A stretch of 64,000 nt of DNA from Candidatus Promineifilum breve. Its GTDB lineage: Bacteria; Chloroflexota; Anaerolineae; Promineifilales; Promineifilaceae. The DNA lies in NCBI RefSeq assembly GCF_900066015.1, contig NZ_LN890655.1:310001-374000 (forward strand). The letters are read 5' to 3'. The position numbers and the translations under genes are program-made. The notes beneath the pieces were generated by a model. That model did no database searches and had not been told where the DNA came from. It was given only the letters and a program-made list of their open reading frames with translations. Each line of letters starts with the position of its first letter. Position 1 is the stretch's first letter. Of this stretch, positions 9,082-17,610 are shown in pieces.

Positions 9082-9954
9082 GTGGCTGATAATGAATATG
9101 CAAAAGCGGACGTACTGGTCAGTACCCAATGGGTGGCCGACAATCTACAGCGGACTGACAAGATCAGAATCGTCGAATCGAACGAGGATGTCTTGCTCTA
9201 TGCCACCGGCCACATCCCCAACGCCGTCCACATCGACTGGGTGGCCGACCTGAATGATTCGATCCGGCGGGATTACCTGGACGAAGACCAATTCGCCGCC
9301 CTGCTGTCGCGCAGCGGCATCGGAAATGACACGACTGTCGTGTTCTACGGCGACAAGAACAACTGGTGGGCGACCTACGCCTTCTGGGTCTTCAAGCTGT
9401 TCGGCCACGAGGATTGCCGCATCATGAACGGCGGCCGTCAGAAATGGATCGCCGAGGGGCGCGAACTGGTGAAGGACAAGCCGTCCTATCCGGCGGCCGA
9501 CTACAAGCCCGCCGCCCGCGCCGACTATAAGATTCGCGCCTTCCGCGATCAAGTGCTGGCCCACGTCAACGCCGGGCAGCCGCTGGTCGATGTGCGCAGC
9601 CCGCAGGAATTCAGCGGTGAGCTGCTCCACATGCCCGGTTCGCCGCAAGAAGGGGCGTTGCGCGGCGGTCACATCAAGGGCGCGGCCAGCGTGCCCTGGA
9701 GCCGGGCCGTGGCCGAGGACGGAACTTTCAAGACGGCCGATGACCTGCGCGCCATCTACGAGGGCGAGAAAGGACTTTCGCCGGACCGCAACGTCATCGC
9801 CTATTGCCGCATCGGCGAACGCAGCTCCCACACCTGGTTTGTTCTGACCTACCTTTTGGGCTATCCTAACGTCCGCAATTACGACGGCTCCTGGACGGAA
9901 TGGGGCAATCTCGTCGGCGTGCCGATTGAGAACCCGTCACGGACGAAGAGTTGA
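9082..9954 (+). CDS. Thiosulfate sulfurtransferase (tandem rhodanese)
   Basis: 290-residue two-domain rhodanese. The second domain has the active loop [12 protein letters not shown], as in actinobacterial CysA-type thiosulfate sulfurtransferases; the first domain ends in the inactive [12 protein letters not shown]. It transfers sulfane sulfur through a cysteine persulfide. I start it at GTG 9082 because AAGGAG lies 9 bases upstream; the frame is open for 27 bases further. Its place between sufD and sufS suggests it supplies or handles sulfur for cluster assembly. Confidence 0.93.
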   Translation: MADNEYAKADVLVSTQWVADNLQRTDKIRIVESNEDVLLYATGHIPNAVHIDWVADLNDSIRRDYLDEDQFAALLSRSGIGNDTTVVFYGDKNNWWATYAFWVFKLFGHEDCRIMNGGRQKWIAEGRELVKDKPSYPAADYKPAARADYKIRAFRDQVLAHVNAGQPLVDVRSPQEFSGELLHMPGSPQEGALRGGHIKGAASVPWSRAVAEDGTFKTADDLRAIYEGEKGLSPDRNVIAYCRIGERSSHTWFVLTYLLGYPNVRNYDGSWTEWGNLVGVPIENPSRTKS

Positions 9955-9966
9955 CCTTTTCTATTA

Positions 9967-10014
9967 GGTCAGTAGGTCAGTAGTCAGTGCAGACTGAATG
10001 CTGACCTACTGACC
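9967..10014. repeat. Palindrome made of tandem GGTCAGTA words
   Basis: Exact 14-base arms (9967-9980 and 10001-10014) flanking a 20-base spacer that can itself pair. The left arm is a tandem of GGTCAGTA/GGTCAGTA. It fills the gap before sufS. It resembles, in design but not in sequence, the palindromes at 15278, 19582 and 56737. Confidence 0.75.
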
Positions 10015-10032
10015 AGCGAAACAAAAACCACC

Positions 10033-11262
10033 ATGTACGACATCGAGCGCGTTCGGGCCGATTTCCCGATTCTGAATACCGAAGTCTATCCCGGCGTGCC
10101 GCTCGTCTACCTGGACAGCGCCGCCTCATCCCAAAAGCCGCTGCCGGTTTTGCGGGCGATGGACGACTATTACCGGGGCTATCACGCCAACGTGCATCGC
10201 GGCATCCACCGGCTGAGCGAACTGGCGACGGCGGCCTATGAGGCGGCGCGGGTCAAGGTCGCCGGGCTGATCGGCGCGCCCACGCCGGAAGAGATCATCT
10301 TCGTCAGCAACGCCACCGAGGGCTTCAATCTGGTGGCCTATAGCTGGGGTCGGACCAACGTGGGGGCGGGCGACGAAATCCTGCTGACCGAGATGGAGCA
10401 CCACGCCAACATCGTCCCCTGGCAAATCCTGGCCGCCGAGAGGGGGGCCACGGTGCGCTATCTGCCTATCCGTGAGGATGGCACGCTGGCCCTGGAGCGG
10501 CTGGATGAATTCCTGACCCAACGTACACGGCTGTTCTCGTTCACCGCCGCTTCCAACGTCTTGGGGACGATCAACCCGGTGCGCGCATTGGTGGACGCGG
10601 CCCACGCCGTGGGGGCGGTGGCGATGGTCGATGCCGCGCAACTCGTGCCGCACCGCGCGGCCGACGTGGTGGCCCTCGATTGCGATTTCATGGCCTTCTC
10701 GTCCCACAAGATGTGCGGCCCGACCGGCATCGGCGTGCTCTACGGCAAGCGTGACCTGCTGGAAGCCATGCCGCCGTTCATGGGCGGCGGTGACATGATC
10801 CGTCGCGTCACGTTCGACGGCTTTATCCCCAACGAATTGCCCCTCAAGTTCGAGGCCGGCACGCCGCGCATTGCCGAGGCTATTGGATTGGGCGCGGCCG
10901 TCGATTATCTGCTGGCGCTGGGGCTGGATGACATCCATGCCCACGAGGTGGCGCTGGCCGATTACGCGCTGGAAGCGCTCAGCGAGATACCCGGTCTGAC
11001 AATGCTTGGCCCGCGCGCTGGGCAGCGCGGCGGCCTGGCGACCTTCACGCTGGAGGGCGTTCATCCGCACGACATCGCCGAGATACTGGACAAGGACGGC
11101 ATCGCCATTCGCGCCGGGCATCACTGCGCCATGCCGCTCCATCACAAGCTGGGCATCAATGCCTCGGCGCGAGCCAGCTTTTACGTCCATACCACGCAGG
11201 CCGAGATCGATCAGTTGGTCACGGCCTTGCATCGCGTTCGTTCCGTGTTTAGACTTGAGTAG
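10033..11262 (+). CDS. sufS: SufS-type cysteine desulfurase
   Basis: 409-residue PLP enzyme that converts cysteine to alanine and a protein persulfide. The PLP lysine is Lys226 in SSHKMCGPTG, and the persulfide cysteine is Cys365 in RAGHHCAMPLH, the group II (SufS) arrangement. It lies upstream of sufU, its usual sulfur acceptor, with 44 bases between them. The conserved N-terminal FPIL and YLDSAASSQKP motifs support ATG 10033. Confidence 0.96.
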   Translation: MYDIERVRADFPILNTEVYPGVPLVYLDSAASSQKPLPVLRAMDDYYRGYHANVHRGIHRLSELATAAYEAARVKVAGLIGAPTPEEIIFVSNATEGFNLVAYSWGRTNVGAGDEILLTEMEHHANIVPWQILAAERGATVRYLPIREDGTLALERLDEFLTQRTRLFSFTAASNVLGTINPVRALVDAAHAVGAVAMVDAAQLVPHRAADVVALDCDFMAFSSHKMCGPTGIGVLYGKRDLLEAMPPFMGGGDMIRRVTFDGFIPNELPLKFEAGTPRIAEAIGLGAAVDYLLALGLDDIHAHEVALADYALEALSEIPGLTMLGPRAGQRGGLATFTLEGVHPHDIAEILDKDGIAIRAGHHCAMPLHHKLGINASARASFYVHTTQAEIDQLVTALHRVRSVFRLE

Positions 11263-11306
11263 GCTCGTCAACGAGCGTCTGAGAGTAGAACGCCGGAGGA
11301 GTCATC

Positions 11307-11708
11307 ATGGACACCAGCATCTATCGCGAGCAGATCATCGACTTGTACGAACACCCCTTGAATTATGGGGCGGTTGAACAGCCGAATTTCACCTACGAGG
11401 AAGACAATCCGCTGTGCGGCGACGTCATTCGCATCGATGTCCGCCTCGATGAGCAGAATCGCGTGGCCGAGGTGGCCTGGAGCGGCGACGGCTGCGCCAT
11501 CAGCCAGGCGGCGGCCTCGCTGCTGACCGAGGAGATCAAGGGCAAGACGCTCGACGAGATCAGGGCCTTCACCAGCGAAGAGCTACTGGCGCTGGTGGGC
11601 GTTCCGCTCAGCATGGCCCGCGTCAAGTGCGCGTTGCTGGCGCTCAAAGTTCTCAAGGCCGGGGCGTATGGCATCCCCGATCCCGGCACGATGCGTTCCC
11701 ATGAGTAA
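11307..11708 (+). CDS. sufU: SufU/IscU-family sulfur acceptor or scaffold
   Basis: 133 residues. Metal/sulfur ligands are Cys37 and Asp39 (NPLCGD), Cys63 (GDGCAIS) and Cys108 (RVKCALL). The residue before Cys108 is Lys, as in SufU, not the His of IscU. However the Cys63-Cys108 spacing is IscU-like, so the insertion typical of Bacillus SufU is missing. Genome context (next to sufS) favours the SufU role of accepting persulfide. GGAGG lies just before the ATG. Its 3' end overlaps the Rieske gene. Confidence 0.9.
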   Translation: MDTSIYREQIIDLYEHPLNYGAVEQPNFTYEEDNPLCGDVIRIDVRLDEQNRVAEVAWSGDGCAISQAAASLLTEEIKGKTLDEIRAFTSEELLALVGVPLSMARVKCALLALKVLKAGAYGIPDPGTMRSHE

Positions 11709-12021
11709 ATTAATCCCGGTTGTCGCCGTGGCTGACCTGCCGCCCGGCGCGCGCCTGCACTTCGATCTGGCGGAAGAGTCGGTCATCCTGCTCAATATCG
11801 ACGGCGACTTGTACTGTATCGCCGATCTCTGTACCCACGACGGCGGGCCATTGACCGACGGCAACGTTTGCGATCACCAGATCGAATGCCCCCGCCACGG
11901 CGCCCGATTCGACGTGCGCTCCGGTCGGGTGACGCGGCCACCGGCGGCCGACCCCATTCCGACCTATCCGGTGCGCATCGAGGACGGCATCATCCTGATC
12001 GAAGAGCCGGATTACTGGTAG
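11701..12021 (+). CDS. Rieske-type [2Fe-2S] ferredoxin
   Basis: 106-residue small Rieske protein of the dioxygenase-ferredoxin/NirD type. The cluster motifs are CTHDGGPL and CPRHGARFD (Cys-x-His and Cys-x2-His). ATG 11701 overlaps the sufU stop by 8 bases, so it is coupled to the SUF operon. A Rieske ferredoxin as the last gene of a suf cluster is common in Gram-positive-like bacteria; it may supply electrons or be a client, which the sequence cannot decide. Confidence 0.93.
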   Translation: MSKLIPVVAVADLPPGARLHFDLAEESVILLNIDGDLYCIADLCTHDGGPLTDGNVCDHQIECPRHGARFDVRSGRVTRPPAADPIPTYPVRIEDGIILIEEPDYW

Positions 12022-12092
12022 GCAGACCCTTCTCGGAATGGTTAGAAACCCCGATCAACTGCTATGCCGCGCGGCGTAATCCCCTGTTTGCC

Positions 12093-12121
12093 GTTGACAC
12101 CTTCCCTCAAATTGCCTATAG
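12093..12121 (+). promoter_or_regulatory. Sigma-70 promoter for gyrA/parC homologue
   Basis: TTGACA (12093-12098), a 17-base spacer and TATAGT (12116-12121). The predicted start of transcription is near 12128, giving a leader of about 50 bases. Confidence 0.8.
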
Positions 12122-12177
12122 TTGAGCCGATTTAGAACAAATATTCAATCCCACGGCCGCCGTTCGGCCGAAGAATT

Positions 12178-14679
12178 GTGCCATTTATGGAAGTCGGTTT
12201 AATCAAACAGGTCAATATCGATCAGGAGATGCGCGAGAGCTACCTGAGCTACGCGATGAGTGTCATCGTGTCGCGCGCCCTGCCCGATGCCCGCGACGGG
12301 TTGAAGCCGGTGCAGCGCCGCATCCTCTACGCCATGTACGACATGGGTCTGCGGCCCGAAACCTCCTACAAAAAATCAGCCCGCGTCGTGGGCGAAGTGT
12401 TGGGCAAGTATCACCCGCATGGCGACCAGCCGGTTTACGAGGCGATGGTGCGCATGGCCCAGGATTTCTCCATGCGCTATATGCTGGTCGATGGGCAGGG
12501 CAATTTCGGCTCGATTGACGGCGACGCCGCGGCAGCCATGCGCTACACCGAGGCGCGCATGTCGTCGATGGGCTTTGACCTGCTGGAAGACATCGACAAG
12601 AACACCATCGACTTTGAGCCGAATTTCGATGATTCGCTGCGCGAGCCGAGCGTGTTGCCGGCCACCATCCCCAACCTGCTGGTCAACGGCTCATCGGGCA
12701 TCGCCGTGGGCATGGCGACGAGCATCCCGCCCCACAACCTGGGCGAGATCGTCGGCGCGCTGGTCTACATGCTCGACAACTGGGCCGGCCTCGACGACAT
12801 CTCCGTGGCCGACCTCATGCGCTTCGTGCAGGGGCCGGACTTCCCGACCGGCGGCCTCATCGCCCGGCAGCGCGGCGACGGCGACGAGACCGACGCTATC
12901 GCCGCCGCCTATGCCACCGGCCGCGGCCGGGTCGTCGTGCGCGCCCGCGCCCACATCGAGCAGATGGGCCGCAACAAATCGCGCATCATCATCACCGAGA
13001 TCCCGTATCAGGTCAACAAGACCAACCTGCTGGGTCGCATCGCCGACCTGCACCGCGATGGCCGTCTCGAGGGTCTCACCGACCTGCGCGACGAGTCCGA
13101 CCGGCGCGGCTTGCGCATCATCATCGAGACGACGCGCACCGTCGATGCCGAAGACGTGCTGGCCGACCTGTTCCGCCTGACCCCCTTGCAATCGACGTTT
13201 AGCATCTCGCTGTTGGCTCTGGTCAACAACGAGCCGCGCGTGCTGACCCTCAAGCAAGCCCTGCGCTACTATCTGGAGCACCGGCTGGAGGTGATTCGCC
13301 GCCGCAGCCAGTACGATCTGGATAAGGCCCGCCAGCGCGCCCACATCCTGCAAGGATTGCTCATCGCTCTCGATCATCTGGATGAGGTCATCGAACTCAT
13401 CCGCCGCTCGCGCTCGGCCGACACGGCCAAGACCAACCTCATCGAGCGCTTCAAGCTGTCCGAGGAGCAGGCCCAGGCCATCCTCGATATGCAACTGCGC
13501 CGGCTGGCGACGCTGGAGCGCAAGAAGATTCAGGACGAATACAAAGAAAAGGTGGCTCTGATCAAGGAGCTGGAAAAGCTGCTCGACCACCCGGAACTGA
13601 TGCGCCAGCAGATCAGGAAAGAACTGCTGGAGGTCAACGAGAAGTTCGGCGACAAACGCCGCACCCAGATCGTCGATACCGTCAACGGCGGGGTACTGAC
13701 CAGCGCCGGCCTGTTGCCCGACGAACAGGTGTGGGTCATGGTCGGCGAGAAGGGCACGCTGGGCCGCGCCGCGGCCGTGCCGGCCATGGCCCGCAAGCCG
13801 CTGGAGCAGCCGGCGGCCCTGCTGCGCGCCGGCACGCGCGACGTCCTCTACCTGCTGTCGGCCTCGGGTCGCGCCGTGGGTTTGCCGGTGCACCGCATCC
13901 CGGAGAGCGAGGAGATCGGCAAGGGGGAGTCGTGGACCAACCTGACCCCCTTGGGACGCGCCGATCATCTGGCGGCCGTCTTCTCCCTGTCGCCCGATGA
14001 ATCGCGCGAGGGCTACCTGTTCCTGACCACGCTGGCCGGTGTCGTCAAGCGCGTACGGCTGGAAGATCTGCCGGGCGTGACGACCGAGCCGTTCACGGTC
14101 ATCAACGTGGCCGAGGATGATGCGCTCGGCTGGGCGCGGCTGACCAACGGTGGGCAGGAAGTGTTGCTGGCTTCCTCCAGCGGCCAGGCCATCCGTTTCA
14201 GCGAGGACAGCGTGCGGCCGATGGGCCTGCCCGCGTCCGGCGTGTTGGGCATCAAGCTCGACAGCGATACCGACGGCATCGTCGGCATGGATGTGGTTTC
14301 GCCCAATAGCTTTGTCTGGAGTATAACCGACAATGGTCTGGCCAAGGCGACGCCGATTGACGACTACCCGCTGCAAAACCGGTATGGTCAGGGGGTCATC
14401 AACCTGCGCCTGCCCAAGGGGGCCAACGAAGTCGTCGCCACCACGCTGCTGACGAAAGGGGCGACGCTGATCGTCACTACCAGCGGCGGGGTGACCAAGC
14501 GCATTGGCCTGAGCGACACCGTGCTCGGCGCGCGCAGTGTGCGGCCCCAGGCGGCCCTGACCCTGGCGGCCAAGAGCCGGGTCACCGGCGTTGTCCTGCC
14601 GCTGGCCGACGGCGCGACACCCAAAAAAGATGTCAGCGCTTCTGAACCACCAAAGAAGCGTCGTAAAGCTACCCCATAG
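12178..14679 (+). CDS. gyrA: Type IIA topoisomerase subunit A (GyrA/ParC family)
   Basis: 833 residues, normal for GyrA. The catalytic tyrosine is Tyr123 in [24 protein letters not shown] and the coiled-coil gate are intact. It cuts and reseals DNA with a GyrB/ParE partner. The C-terminal beta-pinwheel from about residue 505 is present, but I find no QRRGGKG-type GyrA box, the motif needed for introducing negative supercoils. In the quinolone pocket, Gln84 and Glu88 replace the usual Ser and Asp. It may therefore be a topoisomerase IV-like or variant gyrase subunit. The start is GTG 12178; ATG 12187 is an alternative, and neither has a clear ribosome site. Confidence 0.93.
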   Translation: MPFMEVGLIKQVNIDQEMRESYLSYAMSVIVSRALPDARDGLKPVQRRILYAMYDMGLRPETSYKKSARVVGEVLGKYHPHGDQPVYEAMVRMAQDFSMRYMLVDGQGNFGSIDGDAAAAMRYTEARMSSMGFDLLEDIDKNTIDFEPNFDDSLREPSVLPATIPNLLVNGSSGIAVGMATSIPPHNLGEIVGALVYMLDNWAGLDDISVADLMRFVQGPDFPTGGLIARQRGDGDETDAIAAAYATGRGRVVVRARAHIEQMGRNKSRIIITEIPYQVNKTNLLGRIADLHRDGRLEGLTDLRDESDRRGLRIIIETTRTVDAEDVLADLFRLTPLQSTFSISLLALVNNEPRVLTLKQALRYYLEHRLEVIRRRSQYDLDKARQRAHILQGLLIALDHLDEVIELIRRSRSADTAKTNLIERFKLSEEQAQAILDMQLRRLATLERKKIQDEYKEKVALIKELEKLLDHPELMRQQIRKELLEVNEKFGDKRRTQIVDTVNGGVLTSAGLLPDEQVWVMVGEKGTLGRAAAVPAMARKPLEQPAALLRAGTRDVLYLLSASGRAVGLPVHRIPESEEIGKGESWTNLTPLGRADHLAAVFSLSPDESREGYLFLTTLAGVVKRVRLEDLPGVTTEPFTVINVAEDDALGWARLTNGGQEVLLASSSGQAIRFSEDSVRPMGLPASGVLGIKLDSDTDGIVGMDVVSPNSFVWSITDNGLAKATPIDDYPLQNRYGQGVINLRLPKGANEVVATTLLTKGATLIVTTSGGVTKRIGLSDTVLGARSVRPQAALTLAAKSRVTGVVLPLADGATPKKDVSASEPPKKRRKATP

Positions 14680-14704
14680 ACTAGAGTGAACCTGGAGAAT
14701 TGAC

Positions 14705-15274
14705 ATGAACTTTCGAGATCGTTGGGCGGAAAATGAGGCGGGCGAACGCTATGTCTTTACCGTGGAGATGCAGCGCCGTCTGAGTCAGGCGGGATTGCCC
14801 CTTGACCCGTCGTCCTTGCCCAAATTGGCCGCCATGCCCAGCGCCGCCCGCCCCCCGCGCGAGCAGCGCAATGATTGGGGCGATCGGGAGCGCGCTGATC
14901 GTCCGGAGCGCGAACGCAACGACCGGCCGGAGCGGGAACGCCCGGAGCCGGCCGCCCGTCCGCAGCAACAGCCGCAGGCAGCCTATCAGGACGATCGCCC
15001 CGCGCGCGAAGCCGAGATCGTCGGCCCGGAGACGATCCAGATCGATCCCATGACCGGCAAGTACATCGGCCGGGTCAAGTGGTATAACACCAAGAAGGGC
15101 TATGGCTTCATCGTCCGCGGCGCGGGCGAGGAGATTTTCTTCCACAAGTCGGCCACCGTGGGCGAGATGGAAGAGTTCGAGGAAGGGCAGTGGGTGCTCT
15201 ACGACGTGGAGACCACGGCTAAAGGCCCCGAGGCGTCGGACGTGGAGCCGTATACCGGCGAACCGGTGGAGTAG
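14705..15274 (+). CDS. Cold-shock-domain protein with charged N-terminal extension
   Basis: 189 residues. The C-terminal 65 or so form a CspA-like domain with RNP1 KGYGFIV and RNP2 IFFHKSA, binding single-stranded nucleic acid. The first 35 residues look structured; residues 50-100 are a disordered Arg/Glu/Pro/Gln stretch with repeats of RPERER type. Ordinary Csp proteins are about 70 residues, so this is a fused, longer form. It is 25 bases after gyrA with a GGAG site and may share its transcript; a long palindrome follows. Confidence 0.88.
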   Translation: MNFRDRWAENEAGERYVFTVEMQRRLSQAGLPLDPSSLPKLAAMPSAARPPREQRNDWGDRERADRPERERNDRPERERPEPAARPQQQPQAAYQDDRPAREAEIVGPETIQIDPMTGKYIGRVKWYNTKKGYGFIVRGAGEEIFFHKSATVGEMEEFEEGQWVLYDVETTAKGPEASDVEPYTGEPVE

Positions 15275-15277
15275 GCC

Positions 15278-15415
15278 GACCACCGACGACAGACCGCCGA
15301 CCGCCGTAGGAAAAACGCCAAGACGCCAAGACGCAAAGAAAGATAAATTCTTTCTTTGCGTCTTGGCGTCTTGGCGTTAAATCATGCCGTGGTCGGTGGT
15401 CTGTCGTCGGTTGTC
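15278..15415. terminator. Nested palindrome between convergent genes
   Basis: The core is a perfect 29-base inverted repeat (15314-15342 and 15350-15378) with a 7-base loop; each arm contains tandem AAGACGCC words. Outside it, GACCACCGACGACAGACC (15278-15295) pairs with 15398-15415 with one mismatch. It lies between a plus-strand and a minus-strand gene and overlaps the end of the permease gene, so it is well placed as a bidirectional terminator. Confidence 0.75.
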
Positions 15416-16403
15416 ATTCTTTGGCTACCCCGCTGCCGTGTACCAGCCGCGGGTCGAGCGCGTCGCGCAGGCCGTCGCCCAACAGGTTGAAGGCCAGCAC
15501 GGTGACCATGATCGCCAGGCCGGGGAAGAAGACCAGGTGGGGCGCGCTGAAGACCTGATTGCGCTCGATCGCCAGCATGGAACCCCACTCCGGCGTCGGC
15601 GGCTGCGCGCCGAGGCCGATGAACGACAGGGCGGCCGTGTCCAGAATGGCCGTGGCGATACCCAGCGTCGCCACGACGATGAGCGGCGGCAGCGAATTGG
15701 GCAGGATGCGGCCGAAGAGGATGCGCCAGTTGCTGGCCCCCAGCGCCCGCGACGCCTCAATGAAGGCCATCTCGCGCACCGAGAGGACGCTGGCCCGCGT
15801 CACGCGGGCATAGACGGGGACGCTGATGACGGCAATCGCCAGCATGGCGTTGGTGAGGCCCGGCCCCAGGACGCTGACGATGGCGATAGCCAGCAATAGA
15901 AAGGGGAAAGCCAGCACCACGTCGAGAATACGCATAATTACGTTGTCGAGCCAACCGCCCAGGAAGCCGGCGACCGCCCCCAGCATCGTCCCGGTGATGA
16001 CGGCGAAGCTGACCGTGAGCAAGCCGACGTAGAGGGACACGCGCGTGCCGTAGATAATGCGGCTGAACACGTCGCGGAAGTTGCCGTCGATGCCCATGAT
16101 GTGCTGAGGGCGATCCGACGGGCAACCCAGGATGTGGATGCACGGCCCTTCGCGCTTGCCCACGTCCTCGATACCGATGAGCGGCTGTTCCGGGTCATAG
16201 GGGGCGATCAGCGGCGCAAAGATAGCGCTGAAGATCAGCAGCCCCAACAAGATCAGCCCCAGAACGGCCGAACGTTGCCGGAAGAGCCGGCGGTAGGTCA
16301 GCCGCCACAGGCTATTGGCGCGGTAGCTGCCGATGTTGCCGATGTGGGCATCATCCAGCGGCGGCAGGGTGGTGACGGGGGTCGGCTCGGGCACGGTTTC
16401 CAT
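15414..16403 (-). CDS. ABC transporter permease, DppC/OppC type
   Basis: 329-residue inner-membrane permease of peptide/opine/nickel importers. It has the N-terminal OppC_N segment (SLWRLTYRRLFRQRSAVLGL) and the EAA loop IEASRALGASNWRILFGRIL that docks the ATPase. Five to six membrane helices are apparent. It is the third gene of a binding protein-DppB-DppC operon, starting 3 bases after the DppB stop. No ATPase gene is adjacent, so ATPases must come from another locus. Confidence 0.93.
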   Translation of the reverse strand: METVPEPTPVTTLPPLDDAHIGNIGSYRANSLWRLTYRRLFRQRSAVLGLILLGLLIFSAIFAPLIAPYDPEQPLIGIEDVGKREGPCIHILGCPSDRPQHIMGIDGNFRDVFSRIIYGTRVSLYVGLLTVSFAVITGTMLGAVAGFLGGWLDNVIMRILDVVLAFPFLLLAIAIVSVLGPGLTNAMLAIAVISVPVYARVTRASVLSVREMAFIEASRALGASNWRILFGRILPNSLPPLIVVATLGIATAILDTAALSFIGLGAQPPTPEWGSMLAIERNQVFSAPHLVFFPGLAIMVTVLAFNLLGDGLRDALDPRLVHGSGVAKE

Positions 16404-16406
16404 GTG

Positions 16407-17486
16407 TTAGTCCAGTTGAATGCGCGGATCAAGGATGGCGTAGGACAGATCGACGATGAGATTGACCATCACATAGCCGATGGCGATGACGACGACGAAG
16501 CCCTGGATGATCGGATAATCCCGGGCGGTGATGGCTTCATAGAGGCTGCGGCCGACACCGGCCAGGCCGAAGGTGGTCTCGGTCAGGATGGCCCCGCTGA
16601 GCACCAGACCGAACTGCAAGCCGATGATGGTGACAATCGGCAACAGCGCATTGCGAAAGGCATGCTTCATGACGACTTGCTGTTGCCGCAGACCCTTAGC
16701 CTTGGCCGTGCGCACGTAATCCTGGCCCAGCACTTCCAGCATGGCCGAGCGGGTCATGCGGGCAATGATCGCCAACGGGATAGTTGCCAGAGCGACGGCC
16801 GGCAGAATTAAATGGCGCACGGCGTCGATGAACACTTCCCAGTCGGCGGTGATAAGCGAATTAAAAATGTAGAAATTACTGATGAATTCGGCCAGGCTGG
16901 CGCGGAAAGTCCCTTCCGTCAATTGCCAGCCGTACACCTCGTAGAAGGGTATGGGATTGACGCCGGGCGATAGGCGGCCGCTGGGTGGTAACTGAAAGGG
17001 CGTGTCCTTCAGCAGCAGGGCAAAGATGTAGATCAGCATGAGGCCGAGCCAGAAGACCGGCATGGAGACACCGATGTTGGCCCCGACCATTGTCGCCACG
17101 TCGGTAAGGGAATTGCGGCGCAGGGCCGAAATAATCCCTAAGGGAATGCCGATGGAGACCGCGAGGATGACCGACGTCATACCCAGTTCAATGGTTTGCG
17201 GCAGGCGCTCGATGAGAATTTCCATTACCGAACGCTTGAAGCGAATGGACTCGCCAAAGTCGCCGCGCAGCATGTCACGGGCAAAGATGGCGAATTGGGT
17301 GGTGAGGGGTTTGTCCAGCCCTTTTTCGGCGTTAAAGACGGCGCAGACTTCCGGCGTGGCCTTTTCGCCAAACATCGCGGTGCATGGCTCGCCGGGGATA
17401 GCGCGGGCCAGGGCGAAGGTAACGATTAGGACACCGATGACCACGGGGATGGCGGCCAGGAGACGACGAATTGCATATTGGGTCAT
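16407..17486 (-). CDS. ABC transporter permease, DppB/OppB type
   Basis: 359 residues with the canonical N-terminus YAIRRLLAAIPVVIGVLIVT and EAA loop VRTAKAKGLRQQQVVMKHAF. The periplasmic loop after helix 1 includes two cysteines (EPCTAMF and EVCAVF). It forms the translocation pore with the DppC-type protein downstream. It is 124 bases after the binding-protein gene, with a hairpin in between. Confidence 0.93.
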   Translation of the reverse strand: MTQYAIRRLLAAIPVVIGVLIVTFALARAIPGEPCTAMFGEKATPEVCAVFNAEKGLDKPLTTQFAIFARDMLRGDFGESIRFKRSVMEILIERLPQTIELGMTSVILAVSIGIPLGIISALRRNSLTDVATMVGANIGVSMPVFWLGLMLIYIFALLLKDTPFQLPPSGRLSPGVNPIPFYEVYGWQLTEGTFRASLAEFISNFYIFNSLITADWEVFIDAVRHLILPAVALATIPLAIIARMTRSAMLEVLGQDYVRTAKAKGLRQQQVVMKHAFRNALLPIVTIIGLQFGLVLSGAILTETTFGLAGVGRSLYEAITARDYPIIQGFVVVIAIGYVMVNLIVDLSYAILDPRIQLD

Positions 17487-17525
17487 ACTGCACCTTCGGT
17501 TACTGCGCGCGGCCCGGATGATAGC

Positions 17526-17561
17526 GCGGCGGGATGGGGGCCTAGCCCGCCATCCCGCCGC
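17526..17561 (-). terminator. Hairpin between binding-protein and permease genes
   Basis: Exact 12-base arms (17526-17537 and 17550-17561), and the 12-base loop contains a further GGGC/GCCC pair. No T-run follows on the minus strand. It may stabilise the upstream binding-protein mRNA or cause partial termination before the permeases. Confidence 0.6.
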
Positions 17562-17610
17562 CTAATGTCTACAGAGTTACATGGTACGTTTCGCTAACTT
17601 GCCGGAGCGC

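Noticed and set aside
12691-14706. 671-codon open frame opposite the gyrA homologue
   Set aside because: Shadow frame of a conserved gene; no motif and no ribosome site.
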